Part shown: piece by piece, positions 1-11,046 of the stretch
How positions within the stretch are numbered: the stretch's first letter is position 1
Layout: the number at the start of each line of letters is the position of its first letter
From: Streptomyces sp. NBC_00078
GTDB taxonomy: Bacteria; Actinomycetota; Actinomycetes; Streptomycetales; Streptomycetaceae
Direction: 5' to 3'
NCBI RefSeq assembly: GCF_026343335.1
Contig: NZ_JAPELX010000001.1
Location: 434,001 to 498,000, forward strand
Length of the DNA stretch: 64,000 bases
Translations under genes and position numbers: made by a program
Notes under the pieces: generated by a model
Seen by the model: the letters and a program-made list of their open reading frames with translations, nothing else
Databases searched by the model: none
What the model was told of the DNA's origin: nothing

Positions 1-1223
1 TCCGACCACAGCGGCGGGAAGTTGCCCACCTGGTAGCCGCCCTCCCCCACGTCCCACGGCTCCGCGATCAGCTTGACCCTGCTGATCACCGGGTCCTGCT
101 GGATCAGGTCGAAGAACGCCGACAGCCGGTCCACCTCGTGGAACTGCCGGGCCAGCGTGGCCGCGAGGTCGAAACGGAAGCCGTCGACGTGCATCTCGGT
201 GACCCAGTACCGCAGCGAGTCCATGATCAGCTGCAGTACGTAGGGGTGCCGCATCAGCAGGCTGTTGCCGGTGCCGGTGGTGTCGTAGTAGTGCCGCCAG
301 TCGCCGTCCACCAGGCGGTAGTACGAGGCGTTGTCGATACCGCGGAAGGAGAGTGTGGGGCCCTTCTCGTTGCCCTCGGCGGTGTGGTTGTAGACGACGT
401 CGAGGATCACTTCGAGGCCGGCCGCGTGCAGCGCCTTCACCATCGACTTGAACTCGGTGACCTGCTGTCCGCGGGTGCCGTGGGCGGCGTAGGCGTTGTG
501 CGGGGCGAAGAAGCCGATCGTGTTGTAGCCCCAGTAGTTGGACAGACCACGACTCTGCAGCACACCGTCCTGCACGTACTGGTGCACCGGCATCAGTTCG
601 ACCGCGGTCACGCCCAGGTTCTTCAGGTGCTCGACGACCGCGGGGTGCGCGAGTCCGGCGTAGGTGCCGCGGAGTTCGGGCGGGACGTCGGGGTGGTTGC
701 GGGTCAGGCCGCGTACGTGGGCCTCGTAGATGACACTGTCGGCGTACGGCTGCCGGGGCGGGCTGTCGTCGCCCCAGTCGAAGGCGGGATCCGTGACCAC
801 GCCGAGCATGGTGTGTCCGGCGCTGTCGGACCGGGAGCGGCCGCTCGGCGAACGCTCGAACAGGGAGGCGTGGTTGTCCACCTGTCCGTCCACCGCCCGG
901 GTGTACGGGTCGAGGAGCAGCTTCGCGGGATTGCAGCGGTGGCCCAGGTCCGGGTGCCATGGCCCGTGCACCCGGTAGCCGTAGCGCTGCCCCGGTCCGA
1001 CATCCGGCAGGTGACAGTGCCAGACGAAGCCGTCGACCTCGGTCACCGGGACACATCGCTCATCGCCCTGGTCGTCGACGAGGACGAGCTCGACGTGTTC
1101 GGCGACCTCGCTGAAGAGGGCGAAGTTGGTGCCCTTGCCGTCGAAGGCGGCACCCAACGGGTAGGGGTGCCCGCTCCAGACGGGCACCCCTGCCTTTGAC
1201 CTGCGGCGGCGCTTCGCGGTCAC
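1..1223 (-). CDS. glgX: Glycogen debranching enzyme GlgX (partial, C-terminus beyond left edge)
   Basis: Hydrolyses alpha-1,6 branch points in glycogen or other alpha-glucan in the cytoplasm. About 407 N-terminal codons are visible. They show an N-terminal CBM48-like region ([20 protein letters not shown]) followed by the GH13 barrel with [26 protein letters not shown], the nucleophile segment [11 protein letters not shown] and the acid/base segment [15 protein letters not shown], which together are typical of GlgX/TreX enzymes. The GTG start at 1221-1223 overlaps the stop of the upstream small gene as GTGA, so the two are probably translationally coupled. The gene is divergent from glgE-treS-pep2-glgB and would complete the glucan cycle with them. 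The C-terminus cannot be judged. Confidence 0.93.
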   Translation of the reverse strand, partial: MTAKRRRRSKAGVPVWSGHPYPLGAAFDGKGTNFALFSEVAEHVELVLVDDQGDERCVPVTEVDGFVWHCHLPDVGPGQRYGYRVHGPWHPDLGHRCNPAKLLLDPYTRAVDGQVDNHASLFERSPSGRSRSDSAGHTMLGVVTDPAFDWGDDSPPRQPYADSVIYEAHVRGLTRNHPDVPPELRGTYAGLAHPAVVEHLKNLGVTAVELMPVHQYVQDGVLQSRGLSNYWGYNTIGFFAPHNAYAAHGTRGQQVTEFKSMVKALHAAGLEVILDVVYNHTAEGNEKGPTLSFRGIDNASYYRLVDGDWRHYYDTTGTGNSLLMRHPYVLQLIMDSLRYWVTEMHVDGFRFDLAATLARQFHEVDRLSAFFDLIQQDPVISRVKLIAEPWDVGEGGYQVGNFPPLWS

Positions 1224-1732
1224 CGGGCGTCCTCCAGGAGGCCGTCCTTCTCGCGCACCTGACCGGCCAGCAGCGCGGCCCGCGCCTCGCGGGGCACCTT
1301 GAGGACCTCGCGCAGGCTCGGCGCGGGGGCCAGGGGCACCAGGGGCACTCGCTCGCCGGCGCGGGCCCGCTGCGAGAACCAGATGACCTTGCTGCCGTTG
1401 TCGGTGGCACAACAGCCCCAGCCGTCGCTCATGGCGGCGATCCGCTGCAGACAGGCGCGCAGATCCAGGTCCGGGCGCAGCTCGCTGTCGTTCTCCGCCA
1501 CTGCGGTGATCAGGTGCTGTCCGTTCCACCACATCTCGATCGACGTGTTCTTGTCCGTCGCGTGCTCGTCGATGGCCTTCAGCAGCAGCTCGGCGCCGTT
1601 GCAGACGGGCTCGACCAGTGTCTCGAGATCCCAGAGCCGGAGGTGTGCGGCCAGGATGCGCCGAACCTGCCCGACCCGTTCCGGACTGACTTCCACATCG
1701 AGGTGGTAGTAGCAGGGCACTGCGGTCTTCAT
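1220..1732 (-). CDS. Small HATPase-like (anti-sigma-factor-like) protein coupled to glgX
   Basis: A 170-residue protein. The central segment ([20 protein letters not shown], then [19 protein letters not shown] and [20 protein letters not shown]) matches the degenerate GHKL ATPase fold seen in actinobacterial RsbW-like regulators, with an N-box-like region and a G1-like DGWG segment. The ATG at 1730-1732 is preceded by GAGGAG at a suitable distance, so I chose it over an in-frame start 180 bases further upstream. Its stop overlaps the GTG start of glgX. I infer a regulatory role tied to alpha-glucan metabolism or stress; no target is visible. It could be a non-catalytic relative of this fold. 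Confidence 0.8.
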   Translation of the reverse strand: MKTAVPCYYHLDVEVSPERVGQVRRILAAHLRLWDLETLVEPVCNGAELLLKAIDEHATDKNTSIEMWWNGQHLITAVAENDSELRPDLDLRACLQRIAAMSDGWGCCATDNGSKVIWFSQRARAGERVPLVPLAPAPSLREVLKVPREARAALLAGQVREKDGLLEDAR

Positions 1733-2044
1733 CGTCGTTGGCTCCTCACCGGCGAAGCTCCCGCTTTCCTCGCCCCTGCGGGACGAGCCCCGTACGCAAA
1801 GCGTGAGGGTTGATCGCTCCTGAGTCACCTCAAGAGTGGGAGCGCTACGCCATTCGTGCAACACGAGCGCACTCGGGGTGACCGGCACCCCAAATAGTTG
1901 AAGACCCAACAAGACGTTGGGTCACTGTACGTGCACCATGTGTGAAGACCTCGATGCCCGTAACGGATCCGTGCGTGCCCACGCGCGGCCGCCGCCCGAC
2001 GGTCGGGAGACGTGCGATCGAGCCCCCGGAAAGTGAAGGGCGTC
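1733..2044. promoter_or_regulatory. Divergent intergenic region between the glgX and glgE operons
   Basis: About 310 bases without a gene, which should carry promoters for both divergent units. It contains a perfect 8-bp inverted repeat, GACCCAAC and GTTGGGTC, separated by 5 bases at 1903-1923. No convincing -35/-10 pair could be fixed by eye. Confidence 0.5.
1903..1923. repeat. Perfect inverted repeat, possible operator
   Basis: The arms GACCCAAC (1903-1910) and GTTGGGTC (1916-1923) flank AAGAC. The repeat lies midway between two divergent operons and has no T-run, so an operator is more likely than a terminator. No regulator is assigned. Confidence 0.45.
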
Positions 2045-2383
2045 ATGCTGCTACCGGCCAAAGCCGAGGTGGCCCGGCAACTGCGGCGGTATCGGGCCTG
2101 GGAACGCGTCATGCTCGCGTCCCCCGCCGATCGCGCGGTGCGAGCCACTTTCGAGGACTCGGGCTACACCTTGTGCGTACTGATGGGCAAGCGCTGTGCC
2201 CGCGAGGCCGCGGACGCCGCCGAGCGCTATCTCCGGTCCACCCTCGGCGCCTACCTCCTGGAGACCGAAGAGCGGCCCCGCACGGCTGCCTACCTCCGGG
2301 AGTCCGAAGAGCTGCCCCGGACGGGTCCCGCGGACCGGCACGGTCCGCCGAAGACGCACCAGCACTTCGCCGCGGAGAGGTAA
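2045..2383 (+). CDS. DUF5133 domain protein
   Basis: A 112-residue protein beginning MLLPAKAEVARQLRRYRAWE, with the characteristic DSGYTLCVLMGKR and REAADAAERYL segments of the small DUF5133 family, which is largely restricted to Streptomyces and relatives. The ATG at 2045 follows a GAAGG ribosome-binding site; the in-frame start 33 bases earlier is less likely. The tail (residues ~80-112) is charged and low in complexity. Function is unknown. It is the first gene before glgE and may share its transcript (72-base gap). A second family member lies in the sigma-factor operon at 20771-21013, which points to a stress-related role by association only. Confidence 0.82.
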   Translation: MLLPAKAEVARQLRRYRAWERVMLASPADRAVRATFEDSGYTLCVLMGKRCAREAADAAERYLRSTLGAYLLETEERPRTAAYLRESEELPRTGPADRHGPPKTHQHFAAER

Positions 2384-2455
2384 CCCCTCCGCGGCACAGC
2401 TCGTATCCCCCGACCGGGCAGAGGCCCGGTCTCCAGCACGACGGAGGTGAGACCC

Positions 2456-4423
2456 ATGAGTTCGACTCCGGCCATCGGCCGCATCCCGGTGCGGGACGTC
2501 CGCCCGGCGGTGGACTGCGGAAGGCACCCGGCCAAGGCGGTAGCGGGAGAGACGTTCGAGGTCAGCGCGACCGTGTTCCGTGAGGGGCACGACGCGGTCG
2601 CCGCCAACGTCGTACTGACCGATCCGGAGGGCCAGCACGGCCCATGGACGCCGATGCGGGAACTCTCCCCCGGCTCCGACCGCTGGGGCGCCGAGGTCAC
2701 GCCCACCTCCGTGGGCCAGTGGACGTACCGGGTGGAGGCCTGGAGCGACCCGGTGTCCACCTGGCGGCGGACCGCCCGCATCAAGGTCCCGGCGGGCATC
2801 GACACCGGCCTGGTCCTGGAGGAGGGCGGCGACCTCCATGAGCGGCTGGCCGCCGGGGTCCCCGAGGGCCCATGGCGTGCGGCGGTGCTGGCAGCGGCGG
2901 CGACCCTGCGCGACGACTCGTTGCCGGTCGCCACCCGGTTGGCGGCGGCGTTGACGCCGGAGGTGGACGCGGTGCTGGCCCGGCATCCGCTGCGCGAGTT
3001 CGTCACCGCCTCGCAGACCCTGCCGCTGCTGGTGGAACGCGAGCGCGCCCTGTACGGCGCCTGGTACGAGTTCTTCCCCCGCTCCGAGGGCACCCCCCAG
3101 ACACCGCACGGCACCTTCCGCACCGCCGCCCGCCGGCTGCCGGCCATCGCCGCGATGGGCTTCGACGTGCTCTACCTGCCCCCCGTCCACCCCATCGGCA
3201 CCACCTTCCGCAAGGGCCGCAACAACACCCTGTCCGCCGGCCCCGACGACGTCGGCGTGCCCTGGGCCATCGGCTCCCCCGAGGGCGGCCACGACAGCGT
3301 CCACCCCCAGCTGGGCACCCTCGACGACTTCGCCTGGTTCGTGCGCCAGGCCGCCGGACACGGCCTGGAGATCGCCCTCGACTTCGCCCTGCAGTGCTCC
3401 CCGGACCACCCCTGGGTGGCCAAACACCCCGAGTGGTTCCACCACCGCCCCGACGGCACCATCGCCTACGCCGAGAACCCGCCCAAGAAGTACCAGGACA
3501 TCTACCCGATCGCCTTCGACGCCGACCTCGACGGGCTGATCACCGAAACCCTGCGCATCCTGCGGCTGTGGATGGACCTCGGCGTGCGGATCTTCCGGGT
3601 CGACAACCCCCACACCAAACCGGTCGTCTTCTGGCAGCGGGTGATCGCGCAGATCAACGCCACCGACCCCGACGTGATCTTCCTGGCCGAGGCGTTCACC
3701 CGCCCCGCCATGATGCGCACCCTGGCCCAGACCGGCTTCCAGCAGTCCTACACCTACTACACCTGGCGCACCGGCAAGCAGGAACTGACCGACTACCTGA
3801 CCGAGCTGTCCGGCGAGACGGCCGCCTACATGCGGCCCAACTTCTTCGTCAACACCCCCGACATCCTGCACGAGTTCCTGCAGCACGGCGGCCGGCCCGC
3901 CTTCGAACTGCGCGCCGTGCTGGCCGCCACCCTCTCCCCCACCTGGGGCATCTACTCCGGCTACGAACTGTGCGAGAACACCCCCCTGCGCGAGGGCAGC
4001 GAGGAATACCTCGACTCCGAGAAGTACCAGCTCAAACCCCGCGACTGGGAGACGGCCGAACGCGAGGGCCGCACCATCACCCCCCTGATCACCAAACTCA
4101 ACACCGTCCGGCGGCGGCATCCGGCTCTCCAGCGGCTGCGGAACCTGCGCTTCCACCCCACCGACAACGACATGGTCATCGCGTACAGCAAGACCACGGG
4201 CGCGGACACCGTCCTGGTGGTCGCCAACCTCGACCCTCACCACACCCAGGAGGCCACGGTCTCGTTGGACATGCCGCAACTCGGCCTGGAGTGGCACGCA
4301 TTCATGTCCGCGCACGACGAACTGACGGGTGAGACCTATCACTGGGGCAGAACCAACTATGTGCGCCTGGATCCCGGGCGGGCCCCGGCACATGTGCTCC
4401 ACGTCCAGCCGTCGTCCGCGTAG
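2456..4423 (+). CDS. glgE: Alpha-1,4-glucan:maltose-1-phosphate maltosyltransferase GlgE
   Basis: Transfers maltose from alpha-maltose-1-phosphate to the non-reducing end of alpha-1,4-glucan with retention (GH13_3). The 655-residue length is normal for the family. An N-terminal beta-domain (~1-110) and helical insertion precede the barrel. I see YLPPVHPIGTTFRKGRNN, FRVDNPHTKP with the likely nucleophile Asp383, FLAEAFTRP with the likely acid/base Glu412, and SPTWGIYSGYELCE. The ATG at 2456 has GGAGGTGA five bases upstream and is preferred to an in-frame GTG at 2447. treS follows 25 bases downstream. In Streptomyces and Mycobacterium the pathway runs TreS, Pep2/Mak, GlgE, GlgB, all encoded here in order. 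Confidence 0.96.
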   Translation: MSSTPAIGRIPVRDVRPAVDCGRHPAKAVAGETFEVSATVFREGHDAVAANVVLTDPEGQHGPWTPMRELSPGSDRWGAEVTPTSVGQWTYRVEAWSDPVSTWRRTARIKVPAGIDTGLVLEEGGDLHERLAAGVPEGPWRAAVLAAAATLRDDSLPVATRLAAALTPEVDAVLARHPLREFVTASQTLPLLVERERALYGAWYEFFPRSEGTPQTPHGTFRTAARRLPAIAAMGFDVLYLPPVHPIGTTFRKGRNNTLSAGPDDVGVPWAIGSPEGGHDSVHPQLGTLDDFAWFVRQAAGHGLEIALDFALQCSPDHPWVAKHPEWFHHRPDGTIAYAENPPKKYQDIYPIAFDADLDGLITETLRILRLWMDLGVRIFRVDNPHTKPVVFWQRVIAQINATDPDVIFLAEAFTRPAMMRTLAQTGFQQSYTYYTWRTGKQELTDYLTELSGETAAYMRPNFFVNTPDILHEFLQHGGRPAFELRAVLAATLSPTWGIYSGYELCENTPLREGSEEYLDSEKYQLKPRDWETAEREGRTITPLITKLNTVRRRHPALQRLRNLRFHPTDNDMVIAYSKTTGADTVLVVANLDPHHTQEATVSLDMPQLGLEWHAFMSAHDELTGETYHWGRTNYVRLDPGRAPAHVLHVQPSSA

Positions 4424-4448
4424 CCACTGATCGGAGAGTCACAGCGAC

Positions 4449-6167
<1,719 letters not shown>

Positions 6168-6195
6168 GCGTGAGGCGAGGAAAGGACGCGTCACC

Positions 6196-7557
6196 ATGCA
6201 GAAGACCGCATCGCTCCGTCCCAGACGCAGCGTAGCCACCGGTCCCATGGCCTCGCTCGCCGGGCTGCTGCGCGAGTGGCTGCCCCAGCAGCGCTGGTTC
6301 GCGGGCAAGGACCGGCCCGTCACGGAGCTCGGCCTGCTGTCCGTGACCGAGCTGTTCCCGGGCTGTCTGCATCTGCTGGTGCACGCCGGTCCCACCGGGG
6401 TTCCCGCGCCCGGCGGTGCCGCGCCGGCCGGTGACTGCTACCAGTTGCTGCTCGGCGTGCGCAAACACCTGACGCCGAGGCTGGGCCGGGCCCTGATCGG
6501 CAGGGCGGAGGCGGGACCGCTGGCCGGTCTCATGGTGTACGACGCGCTGCAGGATCCGCGTTCGGCGCAGTTGCTCCTGGAGCGGCTGCGGCGCCCCGGT
6601 ACCGCGGGCCCGCTGCGCTTCGAGGGCGACCCGTCCGTGCAGGTGCCCGCCGGGCTCGTGCCGCGGGTGCTGGAGGCCGAGCAGTCCAACTCCTCGCTGG
6701 TGTACGGCGACGCGTTCATCCTCAAGGTCTTCCGGCGCATCCAGCCCGGCGTCAACCCGGACCTGGAGGTGCCGGTAGCGCTCGCCGAGCAGGGCTGCGG
6801 GCGGGTGCCGGCGCCCGTGGCGTGGTTCCGTACGACGCATCCGCAGGAGGCGACGCTCGGCGTGCTGCAGCCGTTCCTGCCCGACGCCTCCGACGGCTGG
6901 GCGCTGGCCCTGCAGGCGCTCGCGGCCGGCGACGACTTCACCGTGCAGGCCCGCGAGCTGGGCCGGGCCACCGCGGACGTGCATCTCGCCCTGGCCGCGG
7001 CCTTCCCCGCCGGGGCCCACGACGAGAGCGCGAGCACGGCGGCGGCGATGGCCGAGCGCCTGGACTCCGCGGCGCGCTGCGTGCCCGCGCTGCGCCCCCA
7101 CGTACCGGGGCTGCGGACCGCCTTCGGCGCGCTGGTCACCTGCGATCCCGGGCCGCCGGCCCAGCGCATCCACGGCGACCTGCACCTGGGCCAGGTGCTG
7201 CGGGCCGGCCGGGACTGGTTCGTCATCGACTTCGAGGGTGAGCCGTCCCGCACGCTCGCCGAGCGCCGCAGCGCCCAGTCCCCGGTGCGCGACATCGCGG
7301 GCATGCTGCGCTCCTTCGACTACGCCGCCCGCCAGCGCCGCCCCTGGCGCCCGGAGTGGGCCCGCCGCTGTCGCGAGGCCTACTGCGCGGGCTACGCCGA
7401 GCGGGCCGGCTGGGACCCGCGCAAGAAGCACGGCCTGCTGCGTGCCTATGAGACCGACCGAGCCGTGTACGAGGTCCTGTACGAAGCCCGGCACCGACCG
7501 GGCTGGCTCCCCGTACCCATGGCGGCGATCGAACGTCTCGCCGTAAGAGGAGGCTGA
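6196..7557 (+). CDS. pep2: Maltokinase (Pep2/Mak)
   Basis: Phosphorylates maltose with ATP to give alpha-maltose-1-phosphate, the GlgE substrate. The 453-residue protein opens with a cap region (LLREWLPQQRWFAGKDRPV) and has the aminoglycoside-phosphotransferase-like catalytic loop HGDLHLGQVL (His326, Asp328) and the metal-binding VIDFEGEPSR (Asp345), matching mycobacterial and streptomycete maltokinases. GlgB starts four bases after its stop, so the two are tightly linked. Pep2 is the Streptomyces name and Mak the mycobacterial name. An in-frame ATG at 6247 could be an alternative start, but 6196 has a GAGGAAAGGA ribosome-binding site. Confidence 0.93.
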   Translation: MQKTASLRPRRSVATGPMASLAGLLREWLPQQRWFAGKDRPVTELGLLSVTELFPGCLHLLVHAGPTGVPAPGGAAPAGDCYQLLLGVRKHLTPRLGRALIGRAEAGPLAGLMVYDALQDPRSAQLLLERLRRPGTAGPLRFEGDPSVQVPAGLVPRVLEAEQSNSSLVYGDAFILKVFRRIQPGVNPDLEVPVALAEQGCGRVPAPVAWFRTTHPQEATLGVLQPFLPDASDGWALALQALAAGDDFTVQARELGRATADVHLALAAAFPAGAHDESASTAAAMAERLDSAARCVPALRPHVPGLRTAFGALVTCDPGPPAQRIHGDLHLGQVLRAGRDWFVIDFEGEPSRTLAERRSAQSPVRDIAGMLRSFDYAARQRRPWRPEWARRCREAYCAGYAERAGWDPRKKHGLLRAYETDRAVYEVLYEARHRPGWLPVPMAAIERLAVRGG

Positions 7558-7561
7558 AGAC

Positions 7562-9772
7562 GTGGCCCTGCGTGACACCTCGCTCCCGGAGCCGTCCGGT
7601 CCGCTCATCGCCAGGAGCACCGTCGCTCCTGCCCTGGACCCCGGCGAACGCGACCGCCTGCTCACCGGCCGGCACCACGATCCGCACGCGCTGCTGGGCG
7701 CCCACCCGGTCGCGGGCGGCATCGCCTTCCGCGCCCTGCGCCCGTACGCCCGCACGGTCAGTGTCGTCGTCGACGGGGAGCGGCGCCCGCTGACCTCGGA
7801 GGGCGACGGCCTGTTCTCCAGCGTGCTGCCCCTCGACACGATCCCCGAGTACACGCTGGTGGTCGGGTACGCCGACGGTGAGCACGAGACGGCGGACCCG
7901 TACCGCTTCCTGCCCGCGCTCGGCGAGCTCGACCTGCATCTCATCCGCGAGGGCCGGCACGAGCAGCTGTGGAAGGTGCTCGGCGCCGAGCCGATGACCC
8001 ACGACGGGGTGGCGGGCACCCGGTTCACCGTGTGGGCGCCGAACGCCCAAGGGGTCAGGGTCGCCGGGGAGTTCACCTGCTGGGACGGGACGGCGCTGCC
8101 GATGCGGTCGCTGGGCGCGGCCGGGGTGTGGGAGCTGTTCGTGCCCGGTATCGGTGAGGGCGCCCGCTACAAGTTCGAGATCACCTCCCGTTACGGGGGC
8201 CGTTTCCTCAAGGCCGACCCGATGGCCCGCCGCACGGAGGTACCGCCCGCGACGGCGTCCGTGGTGACGGCCGCGCACTACGAGTGGGGCGACGCGGAGT
8301 GGATGGCACACCGTGGGGACATCCCGGTGCACGAGGCGCCCCTCTCGGTGTACGAGATCCATCTGCCGTCCTGGCGACCAGGGCTGACGTATCGTCAACT
8401 TGCTGAGCAGCTACCGGCGTACGTGAAGGATCTCGGTTTCACCCACGTCGAGCTGATGCCGGTCGCCGAGCACCCCTTCGGGCCCTCCTGGGGCTACCAG
8501 GTCACCTCCTACTACGCGCCGACCGCACGGCTCGGCAGCCCCGACGACCTCCGGCACCTGATCGACGCCCTGCATCAGGCGGGCATCGGCGTGATCATGG
8601 ACTGGGTGCCCGCCCACTTCCCCAAGGACGACTGGGCGTTGGCGCGGTTCGACGGGGATCCGCTGTACGAGCCGGGGGACTCGCGGCGGGCCGAGCACCC
8701 GGACTGGGGGACCTACGAGTTCGACTTCGGACGCGTGGAGGTGCGCAACTTCCTTGTGGCGAACGCCGTTTACTGGTGCGAGGAGTTCCACATCGACGGC
8801 CTGCGGGTGGATGCCGTGGCCTCCATGCTCTACCTGGACTACTCACGCGACTCGGGCCAGTGGACGCCCAACGTGCACGGCGGGCGCGAGGACCTGGACG
8901 CGGTGGCGTTTTTGCAGGAGATGAACGCGACCGTGTACCGGCGGGCACCCGGTGTGGTGACCATCGCCGAGGAGTCGACGGCCTGGGACGGCGTGACGCG
9001 CCCCACCGAGAGCGGTGGTCTGGGCTTCGGGCTGAAGTGGAACATGGGCTGGATGCACGACTCGCTCGGCTACATGGAGCACGAGCCGGTGCACCGCAAG
9101 TACCACCACAACGAGATGACGTTCTCGATGGTGTACGCCTACAGCGAGAACTACGTCCTGCCCATCTCGCACGACGAAGTGGTCCACGGCAAGCAGTCAC
9201 TGGTGTCGAAGATGCCGGGCGACTGGTGGCAGCAGCGCGCCAACCACCGCGCGTACCTGGGCTTCATGTGGGCCCACCCCGGCAAGCAACTCCTGTTCAT
9301 GGGACAGGAGTTCGCCCAGGGATCGGAATGGTCACAGGCACACGGCCCGGACTGGTGGCTGGTCTCTTCCGGCTACGGCGCCGAGCCTGATCACCGCGGT
9401 GTCAGGGACCTGGTCCGCGACCTCAACTCCCTCTACCGGGGCACACCGGCGCTGTGGCAGCAGGACACCCGGCCGTCCGGTTTCCAGTGGGTGATGGGGG
9501 ACGCCGCCGAGGACAACGTCTTCGCGTTCCTGAGGTTCGCCGCCGACGGCACCCCGCTGCTGGCGGTCTCCAACCTCTCCCCCGTCGTCCGCCACGACTA
9601 TCGCCTGTGGGCGCCCGACTCCGTTCCCGCCTGGCGGGAGGCCCTCAACACCGACGCCGCGCGCTACGGCGGAGGCGACGTGACCAACCCGGACGATCTC
9701 AAGGTGGAGGAGGGCGGGATCACCCTCACGCTGCCGCCGCTCGCCACCGTGTGGCTGGCCCCGTTGGAGTGA
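7562..9772 (+). CDS. glgB: 1,4-alpha-glucan branching enzyme GlgB
   Basis: Creates alpha-1,6 branches in the linear glucan made by GlgE (GH13_9). The 736 residues comprise an N-terminal CBM48-like N1 domain (~25-130, HHDPHALLGAHPV), a second CBM48 (~150-250, TRFTVWAPNAQGVRVAGEF), the barrel with ELMPVAEHPFGPSWGYQVTS, DGLRVDAVASMLYLDYSR with nucleophile Asp417, TIAEESTAWDGVT with Glu470 and PISHDEVVHGK, and a C-terminal beta-domain. The GTG at 7562 is preceded by AGAGGAGG and lies four bases after pep2. No GlgA or GlgC is encoded nearby, consistent with synthesis through the GlgE route. Confidence 0.96.
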   Translation: MALRDTSLPEPSGPLIARSTVAPALDPGERDRLLTGRHHDPHALLGAHPVAGGIAFRALRPYARTVSVVVDGERRPLTSEGDGLFSSVLPLDTIPEYTLVVGYADGEHETADPYRFLPALGELDLHLIREGRHEQLWKVLGAEPMTHDGVAGTRFTVWAPNAQGVRVAGEFTCWDGTALPMRSLGAAGVWELFVPGIGEGARYKFEITSRYGGRFLKADPMARRTEVPPATASVVTAAHYEWGDAEWMAHRGDIPVHEAPLSVYEIHLPSWRPGLTYRQLAEQLPAYVKDLGFTHVELMPVAEHPFGPSWGYQVTSYYAPTARLGSPDDLRHLIDALHQAGIGVIMDWVPAHFPKDDWALARFDGDPLYEPGDSRRAEHPDWGTYEFDFGRVEVRNFLVANAVYWCEEFHIDGLRVDAVASMLYLDYSRDSGQWTPNVHGGREDLDAVAFLQEMNATVYRRAPGVVTIAEESTAWDGVTRPTESGGLGFGLKWNMGWMHDSLGYMEHEPVHRKYHHNEMTFSMVYAYSENYVLPISHDEVVHGKQSLVSKMPGDWWQQRANHRAYLGFMWAHPGKQLLFMGQEFAQGSEWSQAHGPDWWLVSSGYGAEPDHRGVRDLVRDLNSLYRGTPALWQQDTRPSGFQWVMGDAAEDNVFAFLRFAADGTPLLAVSNLSPVVRHDYRLWAPDSVPAWREALNTDAARYGGGDVTNPDDLKVEEGGITLTLPPLATVWLAPLE

Positions 9773-9803
9773 CGATCAGCGGGTACTCGGTGGCATCGTA
9801 ACC

Positions 9804-10922
9804 ATGGCGATGTCACAGAGAGGGCGGCCTCAGGTGCGGACCGTCGGAGTGGAGGAGGAACTCCTCCTCGTGGACTCGGAGACCGGTGAACCGAAGGCGC
9901 TGTCCGCCGCGGTACTGGCCCGGGCGGAGCAGGACGACACCGACGAGGGGGTGTTCGAGAAGGAGCTCTACGGCCAGATGCTGGAGTTCGCCACGCATCC
10001 CCAGGCCGAGATGGCGGACCTGAGCGCGGAGATCGTCCGTTGCCGCAAGGAGGCGGCGCGGCACGCCGGGGAGATCGGGTGCACGGTGGCCGCCCTCGCC
10101 AGTTCGCCGCTGCCGGTGAGCCCGACGGTCGGGAAGGGCAGCCGCTACCAGTGGATGGTGGAGCAGTACGGTCTCGCCGCCCAGGAACAGCTGGTGTGCG
10201 GCTGCCACGTCCACGTGGCCGTCGACTCCGACGAGGAGGGCGTCGCGGTCCTCGACCGCATCCGGCCCTGGCTTTCGGTGATCGCGGCGCTCAGTGTCAA
10301 CTCCCCTTTCTGGCAGGGCAAGGACAGCCGCTACGACAGCTACCGCAGCCGCGTGTGGCAGCGTTGGCCCTCGGCCGGGCCGACCGAGCTGTTCGGGTCG
10401 GCCGAGCGCTACCACCGGCGCGTGGCGGACATGGTCGCGAGCGGGGTGATCCTCGACGAGGGGATGATCTACTTCGACGCGCGCCTGTCCCGGACGTATC
10501 CGACGGTGGAGGTCCGCGTCGCGGACGTGTGCCTGCACGCCGACACGGCCGTCCTCGTCGCTCTGCTGACCCGGGGCCTGGTGGAGACGGCCGCGCGCGA
10601 GTGGCGGGCGGGCCACGAGCCGGCCGACCACAGCGTCAGCCTGCTCCGGTTGGCCGCCTGGCAGGCCGCGCGCTCCGGTCTCGCCGAGGAGCTGCTGCAC
10701 CCCGCGACCATGCGCCGGCTGCCCGCCGAGACCGTGGTGCGGGCGCTGCTGGAACACGTCGGCGAGGCGCTCGCCGACAGCGGTGACCTGGAGCGCGCCG
10801 AGGCGACCTGTGCCCGGCTGCTGAACGGCGGTACGGGCGCGCGGATTCAGCGCGATCTGTTCGCACGGACCGACAGTCTGCGGGACGTTGTCACGACGTG
10901 CGTGCGACATACACAGGAGTAG
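9804..10922 (+). CDS. YbdK-type carboxylate-amine ligase (GCS2 family)
   Basis: A 372-residue member of the glutamate-cysteine ligase 2 family of ATP-dependent carboxylate-amine ligases. Family markers are VGVEEELLLVDSETGEP near the N-terminus, CGCHVHVAVDSDEEG, VNSPFWQGKDSRYDSYRSRVW and the metal/ATP-binding FDARLSRTYPTVEVRVADV. E. coli YbdK has weak gamma-glutamylcysteine synthetase activity, but the natural substrate of most relatives is unknown, so mycothiol- or ergothioneine-related roles should not be assumed. Two close ATG starts are possible (9804 and 9810). It follows glgB by 31 bases and could be read through from that operon. Confidence 0.85.
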   Translation: MAMSQRGRPQVRTVGVEEELLLVDSETGEPKALSAAVLARAEQDDTDEGVFEKELYGQMLEFATHPQAEMADLSAEIVRCRKEAARHAGEIGCTVAALASSPLPVSPTVGKGSRYQWMVEQYGLAAQEQLVCGCHVHVAVDSDEEGVAVLDRIRPWLSVIAALSVNSPFWQGKDSRYDSYRSRVWQRWPSAGPTELFGSAERYHRRVADMVASGVILDEGMIYFDARLSRTYPTVEVRVADVCLHADTAVLVALLTRGLVETAAREWRAGHEPADHSVSLLRLAAWQAARSGLAEELLHPATMRRLPAETVVRALLEHVGEALADSGDLERAEATCARLLNGGTGARIQRDLFARTDSLRDVVTTCVRHTQE

Positions 10923-11046
10923 TCATCACGGAACCGCAACTTCCCAGGTTCCGGTCACCATCCGCCCTGAGCTGGGCTAGATTCGAGCACCGTCGACAAC
11001 GGAACTCGTCGGCATGGTCACCCTCCGTACAGCTCAGGAGCAGCGC

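Noticed and set aside
2051..4402. Long minus-strand reading frame (783 codons) across glgE
   Set aside because: It is the GC-rich complementary shadow of glgE, with low-complexity Gly/Val/Asp composition and no domain, whereas the + strand frame shows complete GlgE motifs.
9804..10922. EgtA or dedicated glutathione/mycothiol synthesis enzyme
   Set aside because: The sequence is YbdK/GCS2-like and no egt or msh genes are adjacent; the substrate cannot be assigned.
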